From Enterococcus saccharolyticus subsp. saccharolyticus (GTDB lineage Bacteria > Bacillota > Bacilli > Lactobacillales > Enterococcaceae): a stretch of 64,000 bases of DNA. Both the position numbers and the translations under genes were made by a program. The notes beneath the pieces were generated by a model. That model worked only from the letters and a program-made list of their open reading frames with translations. It was not told the DNA's origin and searched no databases. Shown here piece after piece: positions 17,711 through 26,461 of this stretch (position 1 is its first letter; every line of letters begins with the position of its first letter). The stretch is taken from positions 62,001-126,000 of the forward strand of contig NZ_CP118957.1 in the NCBI RefSeq assembly GCF_029023825.1, given 5' to 3'.

Positions 17711-17963
17711 TTACACAAATTATATATCAAATTTACAATAAAATAAAAACGTTTACAAAAAGATGTTTGATAGTGAGTTTGAAAAATGAGAGCCTTTTCA
17801 TGTGGGTTTTCGCGTGTCGAAAATTCCTACACCAATTGATTAGGAATGTTATCTGAAAAGAGCATAACCTATAACTGCATCCAAGCAACATGGGACAGTT
17901 ATGGGCTTTTTTTGTTGTCTTGGAAAACATTTTTAATCAGAAAAAAAGAGGAGGAAGAAAAGT
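17711..17963. other. intergenic region with hairpins before the truncated phosphatase gene
   Basis: AT-rich. ATTCCTA/TAGGAAT pair at 17822-17846. A terminator-like hairpin CC-ATAACTG/CAGTTATGG at 17868-17905 is followed by T8. The second lies about 50 bases before the ATG at 17964 and could attenuate that gene. No ORF. Confidence 0.5.
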
Positions 17964-18383
17964 ATGAAGAAATTATTGGTTGCAGCAGGTGTTTTGTTCT
18001 CATTTGGTTTAGTTTTAACAGGGTGTCAAAGCGGTGGGACCAGTGCAAGTTCAACAAATGAAACAACTTCCCCATCGTCATCGGTTGCCAAAGGGGAAGT
18101 TGCTGATGAGTTAACGTTATATGTCGTTCGTCATGGAAAAACGATGTTAAATACAACTGACCATGTCCAAGGTTGGTCAGTTGCGGTATTAACGCCAGCC
18201 GGTGAAGAAGTTGTGACGGCAGCAGGTGTTGGTTTGAAAGATGTTGATTTCCAAGCAGTGTATAGTATCTCACTGCTTTCTATTTCTTATAAATATTTTT
18301 CAACGTTAATGGTGCTGCAAATGTATGGTAATTTAAGCCTTCAATTGCTTCATTTTGTAAGACAGATTGTTGGTTTTGGCTGA
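17964..18383 (+). pseudogene. truncated lipoprotein histidine phosphatase (phosphoglycerate-mutase-like)
   Basis: A good GGAGGA site and a lipoprotein signal peptide (lipobox LTGC, Cys about 21) lead into a histidine phosphatase domain. The catalytic motif YVVRHGKTMLN is present and similarity continues to about codon 101 (DVDFQAVYS). The remaining 38 codons (from about 18267) run antisense into the convergent oppA gene and are not family-like. The normal protein would be well over 200 aa, so the phosphatase core is missing its second half, including the later catalytic His. In GWSVAVLTPAG, Val stands where I would expect Asp, which may be another sign of decay. Probably left by a deletion joining it to the end of oppA. 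Confidence 0.75.
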
Positions 18384-19899
18384 TAATAATCATACCTGGA
18401 TTATTTTCAATGACTTCTTTTTCTGCCGCAATCAAAGTTTCCCAACGTTTTTCTAAATCATTTGCGTATTTGATAGAAGCATCATCAAGTAATTGATCAT
18501 AAGTTGGGTTTGAGTAGTTACGGTCGTTGCCAGAATAAAGTGTCTTTAATGTTGAAATTGGATCTTTATAGTCTGGTGTCCAATAAATTAAGAAGAGATC
18601 GTAATCACTATCACGTCCTAAGTTTAATGCTGTTTCAGTTGGTAAAGCTTTTAATTCAACGGTTAAACCAGGGAATGTTTCTTGCAAACTATATTGGATA
18701 CTCTCACCCATTTTCTTATAACCACCATCATCAGTGACCATTAGTTCTAGAGTGATGTTATCTCCTAATTCGGCTTTGGCTTCTTCCCAATATTTTAAGG
18801 CTTCAGTTTTGTTATATTCCATTAAATTGCCGGCTTCTTCACGGAAATCGACACTGGTTGTTGGGTTGCTGACAAACCCTTCTGTCACTGCACCGTAAAG
18901 AGGTTTCGAACCATCTGCCATAATATTGTTTACTAAGGTTTCTTTGTCAATGCCTAAAGCGAGTGCTTTACGCAAATTAATATTTTTCAACGGTGTGTCC
19001 TTACCACCACGAATTTGATTCATACGAATGTAATTCATTGTTGCTGTTGGATACGAATGGAAGTTTTCGTTGTTCAGATTTTGTTTTGCTAATTCACCAG
19101 TTAGTGTGGCAACATCCAATTGGCCGTCATTGAATAAATTCAACGCTGTCGATGCTTCTTTGATTACATCATAATGAATCGTTTCAGCTTTGACATTGGC
19201 TTTATCCCAGTACTTGTCGTTTTTCACTAAATCCCAACTCGTTTCAGATTGTTTCCAATTTTCAACGATGAAAGGTCCGTTATACACGACACTGTCACTA
19301 TCTTTCCCATAGTTATCACCAAATTCTTCCAACGCTTTTTGATTTTGTGGGAAGAACGTAGGGAATGTTAATAATGAGGTGAAGTAAGGTTTCGCTTCAC
19401 TTAAATGAACTTCTAGTGTATGATCGTCAATTGCTGTTACACCCAACTCATCGACGGCTTTTTCTCCTGCTGAAATTGCTTCGGCATTTTCGACAGTATC
19501 AATTAATAAGAAACTGTAAATCAACGCATTTTTTGGATCAATCATTTTTTTCCAAGCAGCTTCAAAATCATGCGCTGTTACGGGATCATCATTACTCCAA
19601 ATCGCATCGTCTCGCAAGGTAATCGTGTACGTTTTTCCATCTTCAGAAATTTCAGGCAATTCTTTCGCCACTGCGGGAATCACTTCATCATTTTCATCTA
19701 AGGCATACAACCCTTCAAAAGCTGCAGTATGTGTGATTGCATCGGGAAAATCTAACATATTTGACGTATCTAAAGTTGTTAATTCTGATGCAGACATTAA
19801 ATTAATTGGTGTTGCTTCTTCTTCTTTTGGTTTCCCTGTTGAACAACCGACTAATGCTAAAGTTGCTAGGGCACCTAACCATATTCCCTTTTTATTCAT
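18280..19899 (-). CDS. oppA: oligopeptide-binding lipoprotein (OppA, SBP family 5)
   Basis: An extracellular solute-binding lipoprotein of 539 aa for a peptide ABC importer. Signal peptide with lipobox LVGC (Cys about 19). Family-5 features include the ALGIDKETLVNNIM-type motif and the NGPFIVENW and NDKYWDKANVK segments. AGGAGG lies 6 bases before the ATG. No permease or ATPase genes adjoin, so it probably serves a transporter encoded elsewhere; related orphan proteins in enterococci bind peptides or pheromones. It lies 10 bases after the cupin gene in one transcript. The 3' end faces the truncated phosphatase gene. Confidence 0.9.
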   Translation of the reverse strand: MNKKGIWLGALATLALVGCSTGKPKEEEATPINLMSASELTTLDTSNMLDFPDAITHTAAFEGLYALDENDEVIPAVAKELPEISEDGKTYTITLRDDAIWSNDDPVTAHDFEAAWKKMIDPKNALIYSFLLIDTVENAEAISAGEKAVDELGVTAIDDHTLEVHLSEAKPYFTSLLTFPTFFPQNQKALEEFGDNYGKDSDSVVYNGPFIVENWKQSETSWDLVKNDKYWDKANVKAETIHYDVIKEASTALNLFNDGQLDVATLTGELAKQNLNNENFHSYPTATMNYIRMNQIRGGKDTPLKNINLRKALALGIDKETLVNNIMADGSKPLYGAVTEGFVSNPTTSVDFREEAGNLMEYNKTEALKYWEEAKAELGDNITLELMVTDDGGYKKMGESIQYSLQETFPGLTVELKALPTETALNLGRDSDYDLFLIYWTPDYKDPISTLKTLYSGNDRNYSNPTYDQLLDDASIKYANDLEKRWETLIAAEKEVIENNPGMIIISQNQQSVLQNEAIEGLNYHTFAAPLTLKNIYKK

Positions 19900-19909
19900 T
19901 TTATTCCTC

Positions 19910-20227
19910 CTAGTCGCGGTCGACTAACATCCAGACAACTACTGCTGGTTCGTCGCCGTCATTGTAATTGATGTGACCTTCTCCTTTTTCAATCAATTGT
20001 GCATCGCCTGGTTTTCCAAGTAAGTCTTGTCCATCTTCTAAAATTGTATGTGCAGTTCCAGAAATGATGTACGAATATTCATCTTGGTCGTGGCGAGCAA
20101 ACCCTTCTGCCGGATTTTTTTCACCAGGTTGTAACGTAATTAATCCCATAGTGACTCGATCGTTCGGTTGATTCTCTTTATCAAAAAAGATATTCATCTT
20201 TTCTGCCAGAGTCGGTTTAATAATCAT
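19910..20227 (-). CDS. small cupin-domain protein
   Basis: A single-domain cupin of 105 aa. Motif 1 is degenerate: FARHDQDEYSYIISG, with His and Glu ligands. Motif 2 resembles PGDAQLIEKGEGHINYN. It probably binds a metal or small ligand in the cytoplasm; no catalytic activity can be assigned. The start follows AAGGAGAGGAG. It is the first gene of a two-gene unit with oppA, behind a promoter with a cre-like site. Confidence 0.8.
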   Translation of the reverse strand: MIIKPTLAEKMNIFFDKENQPNDRVTMGLITLQPGEKNPAEGFARHDQDEYSYIISGTAHTILEDGQDLLGKPGDAQLIEKGEGHINYNDGDEPAVVVWMLVDRD

Positions 20228-20258
20228 AGCAACTCTCCTCTCCTTTTTGTTACACCTA

Positions 20259-20286
20259 ATATTACTTGAAAACGTTACAAAGTCAA
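20259..20286 (-). promoter_or_regulatory. promoter of cupin-oppA with cre-like element
   Basis: On the minus strand, TTGACT (20281-20286) and TAATAT (20259-20264) are 16 bases apart. TGAAAACGTTACAA (20267-20280, plus strand) fills the spacer and matches the cre consensus except one base, suggesting CcpA control. Confidence 0.6.
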
Positions 20287-20395
20287 TCTTTCAAAGGGGG
20301 AAATCGCAACAGCCAGAAAAAATATTGCATTTAGGTTTTCATTACCTAAAAACTGTGCTATGCTTTTGCTGTATTTAAAATTAAATAGAATCTAA

Positions 20396-20550
20396 TCACA
20401 AAGGGGAGTCCATCTGGGCTGAGATTGAGTTTACTCTAAACCCTTCGTACCTGTTTCGATCATTCGAACGTAGGAATTGTGACGAGTTGAAGTGTACATT
20501 ATAAATGTCATCCACTTCTCCTTTGTGAATTGTGAAGATTCTAAAGGAGG
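20396..20550 (+). promoter_or_regulatory. TPP riboswitch with Shine-Dalgarno-sequestering expression platform
   Basis: The THI-box aptamer spans 20396-20482. P1 is TCACAA/TTGTGA. The conserved CTGAGA, ACCCTT, ACCTG and the GTAGGAA side of the pyrophosphate pocket are all present in order. Downstream, CTCCTTT (20518-20524) can pair with the ribosome site AAAGGAG (20543-20549). The same CCTTTGTGA (20520-20528) can instead pair perfectly over 9 bases with the 5' strand of P1 (20396-20404). TPP binding should therefore free the anti-SD and stop translation of thiT; no T-tract terminator is seen. Confidence 0.93.
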
Positions 20551-20559
20551 AGTTTTTTT

Positions 20560-21129
20560 ATGCGTTCATCAACAACAAAAATTTGGGTGGAAGGAACGAT
20601 TCTAGCAGCTTTAGCAATGGTGCTATCGTTTATTCCAGTCGATATTGGTTCGAGTTTTTCCATTTCACTGGGGCAAATCCCAATGGCAGTTTATGCCTTA
20701 CGCCGTGGGCCCAAAGCTGGATTATTAGCAGCTTTCATTTGGGGAATGTTACATTTCCCGACAGGAAAAGTGTACTTTCTGAGTGTCATTCAAGTCTTAA
20801 TTGAATATCCGCTGGCATTTACTTTTGTTGGATTAACAGGAGTCGTCGCGAAACAGTTACAACAAGCTATCGCCGAGGGAAATGCGATAGTAGCACGCAA
20901 ACAAATTGTTTCCGGTGTACTGATTGGGGCGTTTGCTCGTTACTTCTGGCATTTTGTTGCTGGTTGGGTTTTCTGGGGCACCTATGCTTTATGGGGCATG
21001 AGTCCGATAGTATTCTCATTCATCATGAACGGGATTAGTGGTTTAGCAACAGCGATTGTCACAACCATCGTGTTATTAGTATTGTATCGTATGAATCCTA
21101 CGATTTTTGTTCCTAAAGACACCGTTTGA
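20560..21129 (+). CDS. thiT: ECF thiamine transporter S component ThiT
   Basis: A membrane protein of 189 aa with six hydrophobic segments, binding thiamine for the shared ECF energizing module. The N-terminal WVEGTILAALAMVLSFIP and later GAFARYFWHFVAGW match the ThiT (YuaJ) family, including aromatic residues of the thiamine pocket. It is the first gene of the TPP-riboswitch operon, and its AAAGGAGG is the sequestered site. The ECF ATPases and T protein are not in this window. Confidence 0.93.
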   Translation: MRSSTTKIWVEGTILAALAMVLSFIPVDIGSSFSISLGQIPMAVYALRRGPKAGLLAAFIWGMLHFPTGKVYFLSVIQVLIEYPLAFTFVGLTGVVAKQLQQAIAEGNAIVARKQIVSGVLIGAFARYFWHFVAGWVFWGTYALWGMSPIVFSFIMNGISGLATAIVTTIVLLVLYRMNPTIFVPKDTV

Positions 21130-21145
21130 TAGAGGATAATATTTG

Positions 21146-21775
21146 ATGAATTTTGTGACAATTGCACGTGAGGCAGCAACAGAGAGCTGGGTGTATAGTT
21201 TGGAACATCCTTTTATTCAAGAATTACAGCAAGGGCCATTATCTAAAGCCTGTTTTCGTTATTATTTATTGCAAAATCGCTATTATTTAGCAGCACTGCA
21301 ATTGGTCTATTTAGCAATTGAGAAACAAACGGAGCAGCCCACGATAAAACAATGATGCAAGACGGTGCCAAACGTTTAATCGCAGGAGAGATTGGGATTC
21401 GAGATACTTTTTTTGATACGCTACAAATTACTGCAGAAGAAGTGCAACAAACACCGATTGCTACGGTTCCACAAGCATACGTTGCCCATAGATTCTGTTT
21501 CCGTGGCGTTTGCCAGTCTCTTACCGTGTGCGTGGTTGTATCAAGAAATTGGTTTAGCATTGCGTTCAGGATTACCGCATCCGGTGTATCAACGTTGGAT
21601 TGATACTTGTATCACACCAGAAAGTATGCGTATTGTCCATGAAGAACAAGAATTATTGAACCACTTATATCAAGAAGCCTCCATGTTAGAACGTCAACAA
21701 ATGGTCAATGCCTTTGTGACGAGTACCCAAATGGAAGTGGCTTTTTGGGACATGGCGTATGGTTTCGACAAATAA
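21146..21775 (+). pseudogene. tenA: thiaminase II TenA, two frameshifts
   Basis: The reading frame matches TenA over its whole length but in three pieces. Frame one runs from 21146 to a TGA at 21353. The protein continues in another frame from about 21350 (QDGAKRLIAGE) to 21489 (AYVAH). It then returns to the original frame at 21491 (DSVSVAFASLLPCAWLY) and ends at 21775. A missing base near 21350, next to AAAA, and an extra A near 21490 would explain this. The catalytic Cys (LLPCAWLY) and the C-terminal Glu (MEVAFWD) are kept. TenA salvages the HMP pyrimidine for thiamine. Either a recent pseudogene or two sequencing errors. Confidence 0.85.
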
Positions 21776-21786
21776 AGGAGTCCGTT

Positions 21787-22302
21787 ATGGGAAATCAAAA
21801 ATTACAGAAAGTAACCTATCTTGCGATGATGATTGCGTTAGATGTGGTATTATCCCCTTTGTTTCGTATTGAAGGTATGGCACCGATGTCGAGTGTCATG
21901 AATGTGTTGGCGGGTGTTTTATTAGGACCGATGTATGGAACTATCATGGCTTTGGTTTGTGGCATTATTCGAATGACCTTATTAGGCATTCCTCCATTGG
22001 CGTTAACAGGTGCTGTTTTCGGTGCCTTTTTAGCAGGTTTGGGTTATCGTCTATATCCATCAGTGATTTCTTCTATGGTAGGGGAAGTTATTGGTACTGG
22101 CATTATTGGTTCGCTAGTTTCGTATCCAGTAATGGTCTGGTTTACAGGAAGTAGTAATGAGTTTTATTGGTTAATGTATACGCCGCGGTTCATTGGTGCG
22201 GCCTGTATCGGTTCAGCAATTGCCTTTTTCATCTGGCAAAAAGCAAAAACAATTCCAGCTATTCAAAAAATTCAATCATTCTATCAAGGAGCGTCACTAT
22301 GA
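21787..22302 (+). CDS. thiW: ECF transporter S component ThiW
   Basis: A membrane protein of 171 aa with about five to six hydrophobic helices and the ThiW pattern (SPLFRIEGMAPMSSVMN near the N-terminus). It is thought to import the thiazole precursor (HET) with the common ECF module. Position directly before thiM, the thiazole kinase, supports that. The start follows AAAGGAG. The stop overlaps the thiM start as ATGA. Confidence 0.9.
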   Translation: MGNQKLQKVTYLAMMIALDVVLSPLFRIEGMAPMSSVMNVLAGVLLGPMYGTIMALVCGIIRMTLLGIPPLALTGAVFGAFLAGLGYRLYPSVISSMVGEVIGTGIIGSLVSYPVMVWFTGSSNEFYWLMYTPRFIGAACIGSAIAFFIWQKAKTIPAIQKIQSFYQGASL

Positions 22303-23114
22303 CAAATTGGCAAACAAAACTAGCAGAAGCGTTCCCTTTAAAAAAAGCGCCGTTGGTTCATTGCATTACCAATGAAATTACCAATGAATTATTGGCAAAT
22401 GGTTTATTATTCGTTGGGGCAAAACCGATTATGGCAGAAGATGTTCGTGAGTTTCCAGATTTATTTAAAAGTACCGATGGCTTATTACTCAATATGGGGC
22501 GCATGTCGATTGCTCGTGAAGAGGCATTAGTAGCAGCAAGCAAATTAGCTCAGGACAAACCGGTAGTCGTGGATATTGTCGGGGCGGCAGCGACTCCTTT
22601 GCGGTTAGATTTAGCGCATCGTTTAGCGAAAAATCAACCAAGTGTGATCAAAGGCAATATTTCTGAACTCCGCGCATTTTGTGGGTTAACGTCAGGCGGA
22701 CGTGGTGTAGATGGTAGTGCTTCAGATCAAGAAGATGCGGCAATCGACGAATTAATCGCAGCATTACAAAAACAAGATCCTGCGATTACTTATCTTGCAA
22801 CAGGGAAAAAAGACGTTGTGGTGAAAGGGGATCAAGTTTGGTTATTGGCAAATGGCGTTCCGGAATTAGATTGTTTTACAGGAACAGGTGATTTAGTAGG
22901 CGCGTTGATTACCGCTTTTTTAGGCGCTGGTTATGAAGCTGTGGAAGCAACTCTTTTAGGTGTTAGTTATTTGAACTGTTGTGGGGAGCAAGCCAAAAAG
23001 CAGCTTTTACCGACTGTGGGCTTGGCTGATTTTCGTCATGAAACTTTAAATCAATTATCGCTATTGTCGCAAGATACGACTTGGAGTCAAGCGGTGAAAG
23101 GAGGAAAACGATGA
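22299..23114 (+). CDS. thiM: hydroxyethylthiazole kinase
   Basis: An enzyme of 271 aa that phosphorylates hydroxyethylthiazole for thiamine salvage. [18 protein letters not shown] at the N-terminus, the [14 protein letters not shown] segment, and the anion-hole/catalytic Cys-rich [12 protein letters not shown] motif near 205 match ThiM. In the last motif GTGD replaces the more usual GCGD, so the catalytic Cys common in the family appears to be Thr. The first segment of the frame upstream of 22299 belongs to thiW. ATG overlaps the thiW stop; AAGGAG lies before it. Confidence 0.92.
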   Translation: MTNWQTKLAEAFPLKKAPLVHCITNEITNELLANGLLFVGAKPIMAEDVREFPDLFKSTDGLLLNMGRMSIAREEALVAASKLAQDKPVVVDIVGAAATPLRLDLAHRLAKNQPSVIKGNISELRAFCGLTSGGRGVDGSASDQEDAAIDELIAALQKQDPAITYLATGKKDVVVKGDQVWLLANGVPELDCFTGTGDLVGALITAFLGAGYEAVEATLLGVSYLNCCGEQAKKQLLPTVGLADFRHETLNQLSLLSQDTTWSQAVKGGKR

Positions 23115-23731
23115 AAGAACTCGCTTTATATTTAGTAACCCAACGTTATGGGACAACAGAAGATTTTTTGCAAACAATTGAAGAGGCCTGTCAAAGTGGT
23201 GTGACTCTAGTACAACTACGTGAAAAAAACTTATCAACACGGGACTTTTATGAATTGGCGCAGCAAGTAAAAACAATTACCGACCAGTATGCAGTGCCAT
23301 TGATTATTAATGACCGTGTAGATATTTGTTTAGCAGTAGATGCAGCTGGTGTGCATATTGGTGATGATGAATTGCCAGTAGCGATTACACGCCAATTGAT
23401 TGGTGAGAAGTGGTTAGGTGTGTCGGCAAAAACTGTCACACGTGCTAAAGAAGCCCAAAAAGAAGGGGCGGATTACCTAGGTGTAGGTGCTATTTTCCCA
23501 ACAAAAACAAAAAATACGGCATTAACTTCGATGGAAACCCTGCAAGAAATTACCGAAGCAATTAGCATTCCTGTGGTTGCGATTGGGGGGATTACCGAGG
23601 AACGACTTGCGGCTTTTTCAGGAGTTCCGATTGCTGGTGTTGCAGTAGTTAGTGAGATTATGCGAGCAACTTCTGTTTCTGAAAAGGTAAAAAATATGCG
23701 TCAAAAAATCCAAGCATGGGAGGAGAAATAG
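23111..23731 (+). CDS. thiE: thiamine-phosphate synthase
   Basis: A TIM-barrel enzyme of 206 aa that joins HMP-PP and HET-P into thiamine phosphate. [32 protein letters not shown] and the [12 protein letters not shown] phosphate loop are present. The ATG at 23111 overlaps the thiM stop and follows AAAGGAGG. It is coupled to thiM and immediately followed by thiD. Confidence 0.96.
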   Translation: MKELALYLVTQRYGTTEDFLQTIEEACQSGVTLVQLREKNLSTRDFYELAQQVKTITDQYAVPLIINDRVDICLAVDAAGVHIGDDELPVAITRQLIGEKWLGVSAKTVTRAKEAQKEGADYLGVGAIFPTKTKNTALTSMETLQEITEAISIPVVAIGGITEERLAAFSGVPIAGVAVVSEIMRATSVSEKVKNMRQKIQAWEEK

Positions 23732-24553
23732 ATGGAAAACAGTACACCGCAAGTGGTAACAATTGCCGGTTCTGATTCTGGTGGAGGTGCTGGGATTCAA
23801 GCCGATTTAAAAACGTTTCAAGCACGCCATGTTTTTGGAATGAGTATTGTCATTGCCTTGACTGCACAAAATACTTTGGGCGTGCAAGCAAGTTATCCCA
23901 TACCTTGTTCCTTTATTGATGCGCAATTTGCGTCATTAGCTGCTGATTTTGCCATTAAAGCGTCAAAAACGGGGATGTTAGCCGATAGCGAACATGTCGC
24001 CGCTGTGGTTAAAAATTTGCAAACATACGATTTTGGTCCATTAGTAGTAGATCCAGTGATGATTGCCAAAGGTGGACATCCTTTGTTAACAGAAGATGCC
24101 ATTCAGTTAATTAAAGAAGAATTGCTGCCTTTAGCAACCATTGTGACGCCTAATTTACCAGAAGCCGAAGTTTTAGTAGGCTATGAGATTGAAACAGAAG
24201 CAGATATGCAAAGAGCAGCTCGTGATTTACAACATCTTGGTGTGCAACATGTTGTCATGAAAGGCGGACATAAAGCAGGGGATGAATCTGCGGATTATGT
24301 TTTGCTAGCCGATCAAACAGACTTTTGGTTACGTACGCCACGGATTGCAACGAAAAATACGCATGGAACGGGTGATACTTTTTCGTCTTGTATTGTTGCC
24401 GAATTAGCGAAAGGCGTTCCTGTGAAAGAAGCCATCATTACGGCGAAAAAATTTATTCAAGGTGCCATTCAAGAAGGAATTTTCGTTGGTCATGGGCATG
24501 GACCGACCAATCATTGGGCAAATTTGAGTGAAGACGTTCGGGTAGAAGAATAA
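23732..24553 (+). CDS. thiD: bifunctional hydroxymethylpyrimidine / HMP-phosphate kinase
   Basis: A ribokinase-family enzyme of 273 aa that makes HMP-PP. TIAGSDSGGGAGIQADLKTF at the N-terminus binds HMP; VVDPVMIAKGG and the C-terminal THGTGDTFSS anion hole with catalytic Asp are intact. It starts on the base after the thiE stop with a GGAGGAG site inside thiE. It completes a salvage set (uptake, HET kinase, HMP kinase, synthase); no de novo thiC or thiG is present here. Confidence 0.95.
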   Translation: MENSTPQVVTIAGSDSGGGAGIQADLKTFQARHVFGMSIVIALTAQNTLGVQASYPIPCSFIDAQFASLAADFAIKASKTGMLADSEHVAAVVKNLQTYDFGPLVVDPVMIAKGGHPLLTEDAIQLIKEELLPLATIVTPNLPEAEVLVGYEIETEADMQRAARDLQHLGVQHVVMKGGHKAGDESADYVLLADQTDFWLRTPRIATKNTHGTGDTFSSCIVAELAKGVPVKEAIITAKKFIQGAIQEGIFVGHGHGPTNHWANLSEDVRVEE

Positions 24554-24602
24554 GAAACACGCACATCAGACGAGAGAACAATCTGATGTGCGTGTTTCTT
24601 TA
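24554..24602 (+). terminator. terminator of the thiamine operon
   Basis: A perfect 17-bp stem (24554-24570 with 24582-24598) starting at the last base of the thiD stop region, then T residues. Confidence 0.92.
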
Positions 24603-24658
24603 TAGTAGCGAGCTGTTACCATGAAATAAGGCCTCTTTATTGACATTATGGAAATATA

Positions 24659-24712
24659 AAAAAGAAACAACTGACGATTTCTATTTTTAGAATCAATCGT
24701 TTGTTTCTTTTG
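24659..24712 (-). terminator. terminator for the minus-strand unknown gene
   Basis: AAAGAAACAA (24661-24670) pairs with TTGTTTCTTT (24701-24710), with an inner CGATT/AATCG stem. Read on the minus strand it ends in a run of T. Confidence 0.75.
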
Positions 24713-24743
24713 TGTTGCGACACGCAACAGTATGGATAGATTA

Positions 24744-25532
24744 TTAAAAATGAGTGCTTGATAATGAGGCGAAAGCTAAATGGTCTTCGTCGATATCTAA
24801 TTGCCAAATATTTTTGATCAAATCATAAGATAATTGGCCGATTAAAGCATCTTCTTTAAAAGGTGGGGTAGCAACCCGAAAACGAGTGTCTTCCACAACA
24901 AAGATAGGAATTTGAAAAGCGTCTTCTGTTTTTATCGCTTGATCGAAAGAAAAAACGAGACCTTCACGCATCAATTCTCGCAATGATTTGACTAAATCGA
25001 CATTTAATTTTTCAACAGGGCGTGGTTTTCGAAGGAAGCCACGTTTTTGATTGATAATTTCAAAAACAATGCGCGTTAATTTACTTGCTAAAATGCGATA
25101 GAACTCATCCAAATAACGATAATAGGTACGCGCGATATTGTCTTTTAAATCGAAGTAAACAAAGTTGTTTTGTAATTTATAAAAAAAGGGCGAATGCAGA
25201 TGTGTTTTCATATGCCCAAAATAAAGTAATTCAGAAATTTCTAGCGGTGTTAATTCTTTTAACATTGCTAAATCAGTAAAATCAATCCATTTGTTTTCTT
25301 CTACGGGTCGAATTTTTTCGATTGTACGAAAATAATTTTCTACGGCTTCATTGCCACGAACAACTTTCATAGCGGTATGTGCTTCATAATCGCCTAAATC
25401 ACTTGAAGGATTTAAGAGCAATAAATTCTTGGGTTGGTGAACAATCCCTTGATGAAAATCTTGTATGGTAATTCCTTGCGTTAACACAGCGTTGCTAATT
25501 GTATCAATATGTACATAAACCAATTCTTTCAT
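24744..25532 (-). CDS. conserved-looking protein of unknown function
   Basis: A soluble protein of 262 aa, no signal peptide or membrane segment. I do not recognise a domain. The ATG at 25532 is chosen because GGGGGAGG lies 7 bases upstream; a TTG six bases earlier abuts that site. The sequence has charged helices in the middle (YYRYLDEFYRILASKLTR) and a beta-rich start. It stands alone between the thiamine operon and sortase, with its own terminator, and is divergent from sortase across about 170 bases. Codon use looks like the neighbours, so it is probably native. Confidence 0.7.
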   Translation of the reverse strand: MKELVYVHIDTISNAVLTQGITIQDFHQGIVHQPKNLLLLNPSSDLGDYEAHTAMKVVRGNEAVENYFRTIEKIRPVEENKWIDFTDLAMLKELTPLEISELLYFGHMKTHLHSPFFYKLQNNFVYFDLKDNIARTYYRYLDEFYRILASKLTRIVFEIINQKRGFLRKPRPVEKLNVDLVKSLRELMREGLVFSFDQAIKTEDAFQIPIFVVEDTRFRVATPPFKEDALIGQLSYDLIKNIWQLDIDEDHLAFASLSSTHF

Positions 25533-25706
25533 GTCCAACCTCCCCCATCATGTTGTTCAGTCATAGGTACATTTTACAATAAAGATTTTAAAAAAGCTTG
25601 TTTCTTTTCCTTTAAAAATTGATTACAAAATGGAGAGTTTTACAAGAAATATTTCACGCGTTTTTCTACAACAATTGTTCTATGATATGATGAAAAGAGA
25701 AACTGA

Positions 25707-26441
25707 ATGGAGAGAATGAGAATTAGAATGAAAAAGAAATCAAAAATAAAAAATTTGGTCATTAATTTACTGATTGTTCTATTAATTTTGTTAGGTTTGG
25801 CGTTGATTTTCAATAACAAAATAAAAAACTTTATTATAGAAAAACAAAGCGACAAATATACGATTTCACATGTTTCACGTGAAAACATTGTCGAAAATGC
25901 CAACAAAGAAGCGAGTTTTGATTTTGAGGCAGTCGAATCGGTCAGTGCAGAGAAAGTGTTACAAGCACAAATGAAACAGACAGAGTTGCCTGTTATTGCA
26001 GGCGTAGCGATTCCTAGTGTGGCAATCAATTTGCCGATTTTTAAAGGTCTAGGTAATGAAGGTTTATGGTATGGTGCTGGAACTTTTCGTCCAGACCAAG
26101 TAATGGGTGAGGGGAATTATGCGCTAGCGAGTCATCGCTTGGAAGAATCGGATTTATTATTCTCTCATTTGGATCAAGTCGCGATTGGTGATGTGGTTTA
26201 TTTAACAGACCTTGAACATGTCTATACTTATAAAGTAACGGTTTCAACACGAATTGACCCGACACAGGTTGAAGTTGTTGAAGACGTTCCAGGGAAAAAA
26301 ATGGTGACGTTGATTACTTGTGGGGAAGCTAGTGCAGTGACGCGTTGGATGGTTCAAGGGGAGTTGGTGCAAGTGACAGCAATGGATCAAGCGACAGAAG
26401 CGATGTTGGCTGCCTTTCAAATGGCACAAAAAACGTATTAA
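25707..26441 (+). CDS. srtA: class A sortase
   Basis: A membrane-anchored transpeptidase that links LPXTG proteins to the cell wall. One N-terminal membrane helix (about 17-36) is followed by the sortase beta-barrel. Catalytic His143 (ALASHR), Cys205 (TLITCGE) and Arg213 (VTRWMVQGEL) are in order. The start is uncertain: ATGs at 25707, 25716 and 25728 are all in frame, and GGAG at 25709 best serves the last. The full frame is given (244 aa). No LPXTG substrate gene adjoins, so this is the housekeeping type. Confidence 0.93.
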   Translation: MERMRIRMKKKSKIKNLVINLLIVLLILLGLALIFNNKIKNFIIEKQSDKYTISHVSRENIVENANKEASFDFEAVESVSAEKVLQAQMKQTELPVIAGVAIPSVAINLPIFKGLGNEGLWYGAGTFRPDQVMGEGNYALASHRLEESDLLFSHLDQVAIGDVVYLTDLEHVYTYKVTVSTRIDPTQVEVVEDVPGKKMVTLITCGEASAVTRWMVQGELVQVTAMDQATEAMLAAFQMAQKTY

Positions 26442-26461
26442 TTTCTTAGGAGGTACCTCAC

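Noticed and set aside
18253-18278. Hairpin AAGCAGTG/CACTGCTT as terminator of oppA
   Set aside because: No T tract follows in either direction; it is better explained as repeat sequence at the truncation junction.
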